Both the position numbers and the translations under genes were made by a program. The notes beneath the pieces were generated by a model that saw only the letters and a list, made by a program, of their open reading frames with translations, made no database searches and had not been told where the DNA came from. A DNA stretch of 64,000 nt, taken from Streptomyces sp. WM6386 (GTDB lineage: Bacteria; Actinomycetota; Actinomycetes; Streptomycetales; Streptomycetaceae). The DNA is taken from contig NZ_JXTE01000008.1 of assembly GCF_000972385.1 (NCBI RefSeq), forward strand, positions 1 to 64,000, written 5' to 3'. Positions 9,101-15,989 of the stretch are shown here, piece by piece; position 1 is the stretch's first letter; each line of letters begins with the position of its first letter.

Positions 9101-9783
9101 ATGCCGGCGGTGGAGACGGACAGCACGGGCCGGACGTGGTCGTGCTGGCCCTGGTCCTGTTCGCGGCGGTCCAGGCCGGTCCAGCGGCGCCCGGAGTGGG
9201 CGATGGTGACGCCGACCTCGAGCAGCTGCCGCTTGTCGTACCAGCCGCGGAGCTTGGGGCCCACGACGGCGACGTCGTCCCGGCCGAGCTCCAGCTCGTT
9301 CTCCACGACCCTCAGCAGCTGGGCCAGGGCGTCGGGTTCGGGGGCGCAGTCGTCGTGCAGCAGCCACAGCCACTGCACCGGCTCTCCGTGCGGGAGCTCG
9401 GGCAGGTCGTAGGCGTCGTCGCGCCACGTGCGCGTGACGGGGTCCCAGCCGCTGGGCCGCTTCAGGTACGGCAGCTCCTCGGGGGTGAGGAGGGGCGCGC
9501 TGCGGTTGGCCTCCTCGACGGCCTGGCCGAAGCCGGTGCGGCGGGCGAGGTGCAGCACGTGGTCCGGTCCGAGGGCCTCGGTGACCAGCTGCGCGGAGTC
9601 GTCCGCGCTGCCGGTGTCGGCGGCCATGGCGAACTGGACGGGGCGCTCCTGGCCGAGCAGCCCGGCGAGCGCGTCGGGCAGCCAGCGGGCGCCGTCGTGG
9701 GAGACGAGGACCGCGGTCACCACATGACGCGGAAACTCGGGAGTGGCAGCGTCGTGAGCTGCCGTGTGGCTGTGCACGGACAT
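6151..9783 (-). CDS. Large membrane-bound family 2 glycosyltransferase
   Basis: A 1210-residue fusion. Residues about 20-300 form a GT-A type glycosyltransferase 2 domain with LLHDDCAPEPD (DD at 144-145) and MRDDVDLCWRA near 248-258. A series of membrane segments spans roughly 440-800 and is followed by a beta-rich extracytoplasmic domain. One more membrane segment lies near 1050, and a cytoplasmic tail rich in Tyr, Gln, Gly and Asp ends the protein. It probably assembles or exports an envelope polysaccharide; donor and acceptor are unknown. It is co-transcribed with the overlapping DUF5719 gene and lies downstream of whiB on the same strand, 180 bases away. The low-complexity tail is unusual for the family. 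Confidence 0.8.
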   Translation of the reverse strand: MSVHSHTAAHDAATPEFPRHVVTAVLVSHDGARWLPDALAGLLGQERPVQFAMAADTGSADDSAQLVTEALGPDHVLHLARRTGFGQAVEEANRSAPLLTPEELPYLKRPSGWDPVTRTWRDDAYDLPELPHGEPVQWLWLLHDDCAPEPDALAQLLRVVENELELGRDDVAVVGPKLRGWYDKRQLLEVGVTIAHSGRRWTGLDRREQDQGQHDHVRPVLSVSTAGMLVRRDVFDQLGGFDRRLPLMRDDVDLCWRATAAGHRVLVAPEAVVRHAEAASRERRAVDCVGRTAASPHKVDKAGAAYTLLVNSRTAVLPWVLLRLVVGTVLRTVANLVGKVPGQALDEIRGLLGTLLRPERIIAGRRRRGTPVVDKGEMRPLFPPPGATVRATFEQVAGDLFGSSDPEATSGAGRHGGAVESGPGGDDADFLEIEQFARVKRIARKPGPVLFLVLLLVSLAACRELLGGGALAGGALLPAPADSGELWSRYLDAWHAVGAGGTTSAPPYLAFVAMLASLLFGSTGLAITVLLVCSVPLAGVTAYFASRPLVESRLLRAWAAVVYAFLPAATGALAGGRLGTAVLAILLPLIARAGIAASGLANTSDARGSWRATWAYALLLTVTTAFTPIIWPLALLLGLGVLAVRRADITAYGLRFLAQLGTPLLILAPWSLTLLPFGFFDQAGLAYGSSAASALDLLGASPGGPGTVSGLMLIGVVLAALAALLRSERQFGIWTAWVVALVGLVFAVLSNGSTWAGPATLVYGLALLAAAVLGADGARARVAEQSFGWRQPVAALIAFAAAAGPLLVAAGWMLRGADGPLERSDPVQVPAFVAEDSNNRDRARTLVLDSDSTAHVGYMLVRGSGARLGDAELTAADGENSRLDKVVANLVAGSGADQSDQLGKFAVRYVLVHKGAPREVARVLDATPGLTRLSEQNGSALWRVDQDVARATIVSGSGAPTLVAAGPVEIHTTIPAGADGRTLRLADTAAEGWTATLDGRPLTARTVDGWAQGFELPASGGRLDVVYDDPITHTAWLWAQGSLAVVLVVLALPGRRRDIDDDLPEEERAIPAQATEGEGRRARRLRAQAEAEETAPDDESLSPPSEETPVPVPQQQAYGEWDQANYAGAEYNAYGGDQYQAAQQYPAGYDQQNYADPYQGGQYDPYAYGGQAQQPSYDQYGQPYDQGYDATYDPAQPQQHGGEHPDGSQQ

Positions 9784-9963
9784 CGAGGTACGGGCCCCGG
9801 TTCGGTGGACTGCGGTGGACGCCTGTGCCCCCAGGGGGCAGCGGGGCGTCTCGGACGAGCGCCCACACTATCGGCTGGGCATGAGGACGGCCCGCCGCCT
9901 GTGGACAACCCACCTGCGACGGGCCGTAAGTCCCGTATGTGCGTGCGATGTGGAGCCGGTCGG

Positions 9964-10227
9964 TCAGACGGCTGCCTTCTTCAGGCGGCGACGCTCCCGC
10001 TCGGAGAGGCCGCCCCAGATGCCGAACCGCTCGTCGTTGGCGAGGGCGTACTCGAGGCACTCGGAGCGGACTTCACAGGACAGGCAGACCTTCTTGGCCT
10101 CACGGGTGGAGCCACCCTTCTCGGGGAAGAAGGACTCGGGGTCGGTCTGGGCGCACAGCGCGCGCTCCTGCCAGCCGAGTTCCTCGTCCGCGTCGTCGAC
10201 CAGCAGTTGCTGCACCAGCTCGGTCAT
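9964..10227 (-). CDS. whiB: Sporulation regulator WhiB (Wbl family, Fe-S)
   Basis: An 87-residue Wbl protein. The four iron-sulfur cysteines are at 25, 48, 51 and 57 (CLSCEVRSEC covers the last three), the GIWGG turn is at 69-73, and a basic C-terminus, RERRRLKK, follows. The protein reads like WhiB of S. coelicolor, the [4Fe-4S] partner of WhiA that stops aerial growth and triggers sporulation septation. It is transcribed leftward from a clear promoter at 10301-10330. The next gene on the same strand, the giant glycosyltransferase, is 180 bases away and could be read through from it. Confidence 0.96.
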   Translation of the reverse strand: MTELVQQLLVDDADEELGWQERALCAQTDPESFFPEKGGSTREAKKVCLSCEVRSECLEYALANDERFGIWGGLSERERRRLKKAAV

Positions 10228-10300
10228 GTGCGCCCCTCGTCTGTCTTTCGCGTCCCCGTGATGTAGCCGTTACCGATGTCGGCTGAACGACACGAGTGAA

Positions 10301-10330
10301 ATTACAAGTGTGCTGCTCCGGGCGAGTCAA
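10301..10330 (-). promoter_or_regulatory. whiB promoter, vegetative-type
   Basis: On the minus strand TTGACT (10325-10330) and TGTAAT (10301-10306) are separated by 18 bases, a good match to the principal sigma factor consensus. The predicted start site lies about 65 bases upstream of the whiB ATG. The surrounding DNA is AT-richer than the genome. Additional developmental promoters of whiB are not ruled out. Confidence 0.6.
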
Positions 10331-10598
10331 GCCGAGATCTGCTATTGGGCCCCTTATTCACTCTGCGGAACCAAGGCCTAGCGGAAAGTGTTCAAATCGC
10401 CATAAACCTTGACAAGCAGATAGGGCCCGGGGGGACTTCCGACCCGCGCAGGACCTGTACGGAGAAGGACGCCCAGAACTTCGATCCCGTTCCGTGCGCC
10501 CGGTTGTGCGCCATGTGTCCCGGTAGACGTGTGAACAAACCTTTCACCTCACAGATGGACCGGATGAGGTGAAACATGTCCCACATGTCGGTGTCGAG

Positions 10599-10628
10599 TT
10601 GACAGTGCCGGGTGTGAGCCGCTGTCCT
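10599..10628 (+). promoter_or_regulatory. Putative promoter of the cysteine-leader transcript
   Basis: TTGACA at 10599-10604 is a perfect -35 box. A weak -10 near 10622-10628 would place the transcript start at or next to the A of the leader ATG at 10636, giving a leaderless message. The -10 match is poor, so the call rests mainly on position. Confidence 0.4.
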
Positions 10629-10635
10629 TGTGGGC

Positions 10636-10728
10636 ATGCTCGCGAACTCGGCACTCACCTCGACCCGCACCTCCGGGTCCCACGGTGCTGCCCGCGCGCG
10701 CTGTAGCTGTTGCTGTCCCAGCTGTTGA
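10636..10728 (+). CDS. Cysteine-rich leader peptide of the cysteine dioxygenase gene
   Basis: A 30-codon reading frame starts at ATG 10636 and stops at TGA 10726. It ends with R-C-S-C-C-C-P-S-C, so five of the last eight codons encode cysteine, a rare amino acid. It precedes a gene for cysteine catabolism and is followed at once by two hairpins, the classic layout of a ribosome-mediated attenuator that senses charged tRNA-Cys. No Shine-Dalgarno sequence is obvious; the predicted promoter places the transcript start at the ATG, so translation may be leaderless. Cysteine-codon leaders upstream of sulfur genes are known from actinobacteria such as Mycobacterium. This specific one is inferred from sequence alone. 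Confidence 0.75.
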   Translation: MLANSALTSTRTSGSHGAARARCSCCCPSC

Positions 10729-10746
10729 GCGACACCCGCTCCAGCT
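10720..10746 (+). promoter_or_regulatory. Hairpin overlapping the leader peptide stop codon
   Basis: AGCTG (10720-10724) plus GAGCG (10727-10731) pair with CGCTC (10737-10741) plus CAGCT (10742-10746), leaving a two-base bulge and a five-base loop. The hairpin covers the last leader codon and the stop, so a ribosome stalled or terminating on the cysteine codons would disrupt it. It is a plausible switching element with the terminator hairpin that begins five bases later. Confidence 0.5.
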
Positions 10747-10750
10747 GAAG

Positions 10751-10773
10751 GCCGAGTCGCCCCGCGACTCGGC
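10751..10773 (+). terminator. Attenuator/terminator hairpin before cysteine dioxygenase
   Basis: GCCGAGTCGC (10751-10760) and GCGACTCGGC (10764-10773) form a perfect 10-bp stem with a three-base loop, followed by the pyrimidine-rich TCTTCTGTTCCCCTCT. It sits 22 bases past the leader stop and about 48 bases before the dioxygenase ATG. Its position before rather than after a gene suggests premature termination as a control point. Confidence 0.65.
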
Positions 10774-10821
10774 TCTTCTGTTCCCCTCTGACCTTCTTTC
10801 ACTGAGGAACCAGCGCATCCC

Positions 10822-11334
10822 ATGAACAGCGACAACGACCTCCAGATCGCGGGCGACATCCTCGAGGTGCCGCACCTGCTCCAGGCTCCGCGCGAGCACC
10901 CGGCCACCGTCGCCGAGTTCGTCGGCCTGGCCCGCTCCATCGCCGCCGACCGCTCGCAGTGGGAGCACCTCGTCGAGTACGACGCGACGAGCCGCTGGTA
11001 CCACCGGCTGCGCACCGGTCCGGGCTACGAGGTGTGGCTGCTGTCCTGGGTGCCCGGTCAGGGCAGCGGACTGCACGACCACGGCCTCTCCTCCGGTGTG
11101 CTGACCGTCCTGGACGGCGAGCTGACCGAGCGGACGGAGCGCGGCACGCGCGCGTTGCGGGCGGGCTCGCAGCGGGTCTTCGCGCCGGGTTATGTGCACG
11201 AGGTCGTCAACGACGCGCTGGAGCCGGCGGTCAGCCTGCACGTCTACTACCCCGGCCTGACGGAGATGCCGATGCACACGGCATGCACCGCGGCCCCCGC
11301 GACGTACGACGAGGTGGACGTCGTAACCGCCTGA
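10822..11334 (+). CDS. Cysteine dioxygenase family protein
   Basis: Cupin-fold cytosolic enzyme of 170 residues, predicted to oxidise cysteine thiol to cysteine sulfinate with ferrous iron and oxygen. The metal ligands are visible as HDH (His85 and His87) and the later His126 in APGYVHEVVND. The stretch GYEVWLLSWVPGQGSGLHDHG is the type I cysteine dioxygenase pattern. The gene follows a cysteine-codon leader and terminator hairpin, which strongly supports cysteine as substrate. It lies 34 bases upstream of fbiA on the same strand and may be co-transcribed with it, though no functional link to F420 is evident. The alternative reading, a related thiol dioxygenase such as a mercaptopropionate type, is less likely given the leader. 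Confidence 0.88.
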   Translation: MNSDNDLQIAGDILEVPHLLQAPREHPATVAEFVGLARSIAADRSQWEHLVEYDATSRWYHRLRTGPGYEVWLLSWVPGQGSGLHDHGLSSGVLTVLDGELTERTERGTRALRAGSQRVFAPGYVHEVVNDALEPAVSLHVYYPGLTEMPMHTACTAAPATYDEVDVVTA

Positions 11335-11368
11335 CGCGTTGTCGTACCCGCCTGCAAGACTTGCTCCC

Positions 11369-12328
11369 ATGCGCATTGTGGTTCTGGCAGGCGGCATCGG
11401 TGGTGCCCGGTTCCTGCGCGGTCTGAAGCAGGCCGTGCCGGACGCCGACATCACGGTCATCGGCAACACCGGGGACGACATCCACCTCTTCGGGCTGAAG
11501 GTCTGCCCGGACCTCGACACGGTGATGTACACGCTCGGCGGCGGCATCAACGAGGAGCAGGGCTGGGGCCGGGCCGAGGAGACCTTCCATCTCAAGGAGG
11601 AGCTCGCGGCGTACGGCGTGGGGCCGGAGTGGTTCGGACTGGGCGACCGGGACTTCGCCACGCACATCGTGCGGACGCAGATGACCGGCGCCGGGTTTCC
11701 GCTCAGTGCGGTCACCGAGGCGCTCTGCGACCGCTGGCAGCCCGGCGTGCGGCTGATCCCGATGTCCGACGACCGTGTGGAGACGCACGTGGCCGTCGAG
11801 GTGGACGGCGAGCGCAAGGCGATCCACTTCCAGGAGTACTGGGTGCGGCTGCGGGCCTCGGTCCCGGCGGAGGCGATCGTGCCGGTGGGTGCGGAGCAGG
11901 CCAAGCCCGCGCCGGGCGTCCTGGAGGCCATCGCCGAGGCGGACGTCATCCTCTTCCCGCCGTCCAACCCCGTCGTCTCGATCGGCACGATCCTCGCCGT
12001 GCCCGGCATCCGTGAGGCGATCGCCGAGGCCGGGGTGCCGGTGGTCGGTCTCTCCCCCATCGTCGGGGACGCACCCGTGCGCGGGATGGCCGACAAGGTG
12101 CTCGCCGCGGTGGGCGTGGAGTCGACGGCCGCGGCGGTGGCCGAGCACTACGGCTCGGGGCTGCTGGACGGCTGGCTCGTCGACACCGTGGACGCGGGCT
12201 CCGTGGAGCGGATCGAGACGGCGGGCATCCGCTGCAGGGCCGTACCGCTGATGATGACGGACCTCGACACGACCACCGAGATGGCCCGCGAGGCACTCGC
12301 GCTGGCGGAGGAGGTACGCGCGTCGTGA
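11369..12328 (+). CDS. fbiA: 2-phospho-L-lactate transferase (F420 biosynthesis)
   Basis: FbiA/CofD, 319 residues. It transfers the phospholactyl or phosphoenolpyruvyl group from the guanylyl-activated donor onto the deazaflavin Fo to make F420-0 or its dehydro form. The N-terminus [19 protein letters not shown] is the nucleotide-binding glycine loop, followed by [19 protein letters not shown] and, mid-protein, the [14 protein letters not shown] motif. An upstream ATG would add ten residues, but the one at 11369 puts the glycine loop right at the N-terminus, as in the family. Its stop overlaps the GTG of fbiB in GTGA, so the two enzymes are translationally coupled. Confidence 0.94.
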   Translation: MRIVVLAGGIGGARFLRGLKQAVPDADITVIGNTGDDIHLFGLKVCPDLDTVMYTLGGGINEEQGWGRAEETFHLKEELAAYGVGPEWFGLGDRDFATHIVRTQMTGAGFPLSAVTEALCDRWQPGVRLIPMSDDRVETHVAVEVDGERKAIHFQEYWVRLRASVPAEAIVPVGAEQAKPAPGVLEAIAEADVILFPPSNPVVSIGTILAVPGIREAIAEAGVPVVGLSPIVGDAPVRGMADKVLAAVGVESTAAAVAEHYGSGLLDGWLVDTVDAGSVERIETAGIRCRAVPLMMTDLDTTTEMAREALALAEEVRAS

Positions 12329-13626
12329 CCACGGACGGTTTCCGCGCCTGGGCCGTGCCCGGCCTCCCCGAGATAGCTCCCGGCGACGACCTCGCCAAGC
12401 TGATCGCCGCCGCCGAGCCCGGCCTCGCCGACGGGGACGTCCTCCTCGTCACCTCGAAGATCGTCTCCAAGGCGGAGGGCCGGGTCGTCGAGGCGGCCGA
12501 CCGGGAGGCGGCGATCGACGCCGAGACGGTCCGGGTGGTGGCCAGACGCGGCGCCCTGCGGATCGTCGAGAACCGGCAGGGACTGATCATGGCGGCGGCC
12601 GGAGTCGACGCCTCCAACACTCCTGCCGGCACGGTCCTCTTGCTGCCCGAGGATCCGGACGCTGCCGCCCGCGCGATCCGCGAGGGGCTGCGCGACCTGC
12701 TCGGCGTCCAGGTCGGGGTCGTCGTCACCGACACCTTCGGGCGGCCGTGGCGTGCGGGGCTCACGGATGTGGCGATCGGCGCGGCGGGTGTGCGGGTGCT
12801 CGACGATCTGCGTGGCGGCACGGACGCGTACGGCAATCCGCTCAGCGCGACCGTCGTCGCCACGGCCGATGAACTCGCCGCGGCCGGCGACCTGGTGAAG
12901 GGCAAGGCCGCCGGCCTGCCCGTCGCGGTCGTGCGGGGGCTGGCGCATGTGGTGGCCGAGGAGCACGGAGAGGGGGCGGGTGCCATGGTGCGCGGCGCGC
13001 GCGACGACATGTTCCGGCTGGGCACCTCCGAGGCGATCCGGCAGGCGGTGACCCAGCGCCGCACGGTGCGGGCCTTCACGGACGAGCCGGTCGACCCCGG
13101 CGCGGTGCGCCGCGCGGTCGCCGCGGCCGTGACGGCTCCGGCGCCGCACCACACGACGCCGTGGCGTTTCGTGCTGCTGGAGTCCGCGGAGTCGCGGACC
13201 CGGCTGCTGGACGCGATGCGGGACGCCTGGATCGGGGATCTGCGGCGGGACCGCAAGAGCGAGGAGTCGATCGCCAAGCGGGTCAAGCGCGGGGATGTGC
13301 TGCGGAACGCGCCGTACCTGGTCGTGCCGTGTCTGGTGATGGACGGGTCGCACGACTACGGCGATCCGCGGCGGGACGGCGCCGAGCGGGAGATGTTCGT
13401 CGTCGCGACCGGGGCCGGGGTGCAGAACTTCCTCGTCGCGCTGGCCGGGGAGCGGCTGGGGTCGGCGTGGGTGTCCTCGACGATGTTCTGCCGTGACGTG
13501 GTGCGCGAGGTGCTCGGGCTGCCTCGGGACTGGGATCCGATGGGGGCGGTGGCGGTCGGGCATCCAGCGGAGGAGCCGAGGCCGCGTCCGGACCGGGATG
13601 CGGGGATGTTCATCGAGGTGCGGTGA
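12325..13626 (+). CDS. fbiB: F420-0:L-glutamate ligase, bifunctional FbiB
   Basis: FbiB of 433 residues. The N-terminal half (about 1-235) is the F420-0:gamma-glutamyl ligase that adds glutamates to F420-0, with the motifs [15 protein letters not shown] and [17 protein letters not shown]. The C-terminal half, from about 240 ([13 protein letters not shown]), is a nitroreductase-like FMN domain found in actinobacterial FbiB and linked to reduction of dehydro-F420-0 and to long glutamate tails. Both domains are complete, so full polyglutamylated F420 production is expected. GTG start inside the fbiA stop (GTGA overlap). Confidence 0.94.
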   Translation: MTTDGFRAWAVPGLPEIAPGDDLAKLIAAAEPGLADGDVLLVTSKIVSKAEGRVVEAADREAAIDAETVRVVARRGALRIVENRQGLIMAAAGVDASNTPAGTVLLLPEDPDAAARAIREGLRDLLGVQVGVVVTDTFGRPWRAGLTDVAIGAAGVRVLDDLRGGTDAYGNPLSATVVATADELAAAGDLVKGKAAGLPVAVVRGLAHVVAEEHGEGAGAMVRGARDDMFRLGTSEAIRQAVTQRRTVRAFTDEPVDPGAVRRAVAAAVTAPAPHHTTPWRFVLLESAESRTRLLDAMRDAWIGDLRRDRKSEESIAKRVKRGDVLRNAPYLVVPCLVMDGSHDYGDPRRDGAEREMFVVATGAGVQNFLVALAGERLGSAWVSSTMFCRDVVREVLGLPRDWDPMGAVAVGHPAEEPRPRPDRDAGMFIEVR

Positions 13627-13708
13627 GGGCGGCACACCTACCTCTACGCTCGATGGGACCCTCGTAGGACTCTCGCAGGCCCTCTCCATCTCTCCCGGGA
13701 CTTCATTC

Positions 13709-14713
13709 GTGGCTGGACGGTTCACTCCACGGCCCACGCGTACGACCGTGCGCGGCGGGCATGTCGCCGTGCCCGGGGGTGTGCCGCGGCCGGTGGCGGC
13801 GCCGGGGCGGGTGCGGACGTGGGTGCCCGAGGGGCCGCTCGATCTGGGGCTGGTGCTCGGGCCGTTGCGGCGGGGGCCTGCCGATCCGACGTTTCGGGCG
13901 ATGCCGGACGGGTCGGTGTGGCGGGCCAGTCTCACGCCCGCCGGGCCGGGGACGCTGCGGGTCGCCGCGGCCGGTGGTCAGGTGCGCGGGGAGGCGTGGG
14001 GGCCGGGGGCTCAGTGGCTGCTCGACGGGTTGCCGTCGTTGCTCGGGGCGGCCGACGATCCGTCCGCGTTCGCGCCCCGGCACCGGTTGGTGGCTTCGGC
14101 GCAGCATCGGCGGCCGGGGCTGCGGCTGACGCGGACGGGGCTGGTGCTGGAGTCGCTGATCCCGTCGATCCTCGAGCAGAAGGTGACGACCGACGAGGCG
14201 TATCGGGCCTGGCGGTCGCTGGTGCGCAAGTACGGCGAGCCGGCACCGGGGCCCGCGGCCGACGGCCGGCTGTTCGTGATGCCCTCTCCCCGGACATGGG
14301 CGTTGATTCCGTCCTGGGAGTGGCATCGGGCCGGGGTCGACAACAAGCGGGCGTCGACGATTCTGCGGGCGGTCCGGGTCGCCGCCCGGCTGGAGCAGGC
14401 GATGGCGATGGATCCGGCCGAGGCGCAGGCCCGGTTGGAGGTCGTGCCGGGGATCGGGCCGTGGACGTCAGCGGAGGTTGTGCAGCGCAGCCACGGCGCG
14501 GCGGACGCGGTGACCGTGGGGGATCTGCATCTGCCGGGGATCGTCGGGTGGGCGTTGGCCGGGGACCGGGATGCGGACGACTCCGTGATGCTGTCGTTGC
14601 TGGAGCCTTATGCGGGGCAGCGGCATCGGGCGGCGCGGTTGATCCTGTTGAGCGGGCGGACGCCGGCGCGGCGGGCTCCGCGAATGCCGCGGGGGGACAT
14701 CGGGCGCCTGTGA
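13709..14713 (+). CDS. DNA-3-methyladenine glycosylase 2 family protein
   Basis: HhH-GPD superfamily base-excision glycosylase, 334 residues. The helix-hairpin-helix and catalytic loop read LEVVPGIGPWTSAEVV, then VTVGDLHLP, where the aspartate is the expected catalytic residue. Upstream, SLIPSILEQKVTTDEAYRAW is the usual N-terminal helix of the glycosylase core. The long N-terminal part has the TATA-box-like fold seen in AlkA-type enzymes. The GTG at 13709 is preferred because it follows CCCGGGA at suitable distance and begins just before conserved sequence; the open frame extends further upstream into fbiB without similarity. It is a likely repair enzyme for alkylated bases and ends at a shared bidirectional terminator. 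Confidence 0.85.
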   Translation: MAGRFTPRPTRTTVRGGHVAVPGGVPRPVAAPGRVRTWVPEGPLDLGLVLGPLRRGPADPTFRAMPDGSVWRASLTPAGPGTLRVAAAGGQVRGEAWGPGAQWLLDGLPSLLGAADDPSAFAPRHRLVASAQHRRPGLRLTRTGLVLESLIPSILEQKVTTDEAYRAWRSLVRKYGEPAPGPAADGRLFVMPSPRTWALIPSWEWHRAGVDNKRASTILRAVRVAARLEQAMAMDPAEAQARLEVVPGIGPWTSAEVVQRSHGAADAVTVGDLHLPGIVGWALAGDRDADDSVMLSLLEPYAGQRHRAARLILLSGRTPARRAPRMPRGDIGRL

Positions 14714-14720
14714 AGCCGGC

Positions 14721-14744
14721 GGAGGGCGCGGACCCGCGCCCTCC
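14721..14744. terminator. Bidirectional terminator
   Basis: GGAGGGCGCG (14721-14730) and CGCGCCCTCC (14735-14744) form a perfect 10-bp stem with a four-base loop. It lies in the 39-base gap between convergent glycosylase and nucleotidyltransferase genes, so it can serve both strands. Confidence 0.75.
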
Positions 14745-14752
14745 ACCACCCG

Positions 14753-15835
14753 CTACTGGTCCGAGGAGAAGCGCACCGCGCCCGCCGGGATCCGCGCGTC
14801 GCACCACACCCGGGCACCCTCGCGCAGTTCGTTGTCGGCGCCGACCACCGCGCCGTCGCCGATGACCGTGCCGGTCAGGACCGAGCGCTCGCCCACGCGT
14901 GCCCTGGTGCCGATCAGGGAGTCCGTGATGACGGCGCCCGGTTCGATGACGGCGCCGGGGAGGATCGTGCTGCCGAAGACGCGGGCGCCCTCGGCCACGA
15001 AGGCGCCCTCGCCGACCACGGTGCCGCCCGTCAGTTTGGCGTCGGCGGCCACCCGTGCCGTGGGGAGGACGAGGCGGTCGCCGCAGCGGCCGGGGACCGC
15101 CGGGGAGGGGGCGCGGCCGAGGACGAGGTCCGCCGAGCCGCGTACGAAGGCGGCGGGGGTGCCGAGGTCCAGCCAGTACGTCGAGTCGACCATGCCCTGG
15201 AGGTGGGCTCCCGCCGCGAGGAGGTCGGGGAACGTCTCGCGTTCCACCGAGACCGGGCGGCCCGCCGGGATCGTGTCGATCAGGGAGCGCCGGAAGACGT
15301 ACGCGCCCGCGTTGATCTGGTCGGTGACGATCTCCTCGGGGGTCTGCGGCTTCTCCAGGAAGGCCAGCACCCGGCCCGACGGGTCGGTCGGGACCAGGCC
15401 GTACGCCCTGGGGTCCGTCACCTTCGTCAGATGGAGGGAGACATCCGCGTTCGTCGACTCGTGGGTGGCCACCAGCGCCCTGATGTCGAGGCCCGTCAGG
15501 ATGTCGCCGTTGAAGATCAGGACCGGGTCGTCCGGTGCGGAGTGCAGACGGGACGCCACGTTGCGGATCGCGCCGCCGGTGCCCAGCGGCTCGTCCTCCG
15601 TCACGTACTCGATGTGGAGGCCGAGTGCCGAGCCGTCGCCGAAGTACGGCTCGAAGACCTCCGCCAGATAGGACGTGGCGAGGACGATGTGGTCCACGCC
15701 CGCCGCTCTCGCTCTCGCCAGCTGGTGTGTGAGGAAGGGGACCCCGGCCGCGCGCACCATGGGCTTCGGCGTGTGCACGGTGAGCGGGCGCAGCCTCGTG
15801 CCCTTGCCGCCGACCAGGAGGATCGCTTCTGTCAC
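14753..15835 (-). CDS. Nucleotide-sugar pyrophosphorylase (mannose-1-phosphate guanylyltransferase type)
   Basis: Sugar-phosphate nucleotidyltransferase of 360 residues. The N-terminal Rossmann-like catalytic domain starts LLVGGKGTRLRPLT followed by PKPM, with the metal site FNGDIL near 110 and the product-loop EKPQTPEEI. From about residue 255 hexapeptide repeats form a left-handed beta helix (for example VGEGAFVAEGARVFG), as in GDP-mannose pyrophosphorylases. With the mutase at 247-1611 it could supply GDP-mannose to the glycosyltransferases here. Whether GTP or TTP is used cannot be decided. The start is GTG 15835 after a GGAG box; an upstream extension to 15943 lacks family similarity. 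Confidence 0.85.
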   Translation of the reverse strand: MTEAILLVGGKGTRLRPLTVHTPKPMVRAAGVPFLTHQLARARAAGVDHIVLATSYLAEVFEPYFGDGSALGLHIEYVTEDEPLGTGGAIRNVASRLHSAPDDPVLIFNGDILTGLDIRALVATHESTNADVSLHLTKVTDPRAYGLVPTDPSGRVLAFLEKPQTPEEIVTDQINAGAYVFRRSLIDTIPAGRPVSVERETFPDLLAAGAHLQGMVDSTYWLDLGTPAAFVRGSADLVLGRAPSPAVPGRCGDRLVLPTARVAADAKLTGGTVVGEGAFVAEGARVFGSTILPGAVIEPGAVITDSLIGTRARVGERSVLTGTVIGDGAVVGADNELREGARVWCDARIPAGAVRFSSDQ

Positions 15836-15989
15836 CTGTAGTCTCCGCTTCCTGCCGGTGACCGGCCGAACTGTCTTTCGACCGGTCAGTGTATGCAGAC
15901 CGTTGTGCGGCGCTTTCGGCGGCAGTGCGGTACTCCGCCCCATGCCCCCGATGGCGGTGGAGATGACTGAACGCGGTCCCCCGGTTCCC

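Larger units (their letters stand above)
10228..10821. other. Regulatory intergenic region between whiB and cysteine dioxygenase
   Basis: Nearly 600 bases separate divergent genes. The left part holds the whiB promoter (10301-10330, minus strand). The right part holds a TTGACA box, a 30-codon cysteine-rich leader peptide and two hairpins before the dioxygenase gene; each is listed separately. Between about 10340 and 10595 no gene or structured RNA is evident. Confidence 0.7.

Noticed and set aside
6172..10266. A 1364-codon open frame on the plus strand
   Set aside because: It is antisense to the glycosyltransferase, DUF5719 and whiB genes. Such shadows arise from extreme third-position GC, and the translation is Gly/Arg/Ala-rich without any domain.
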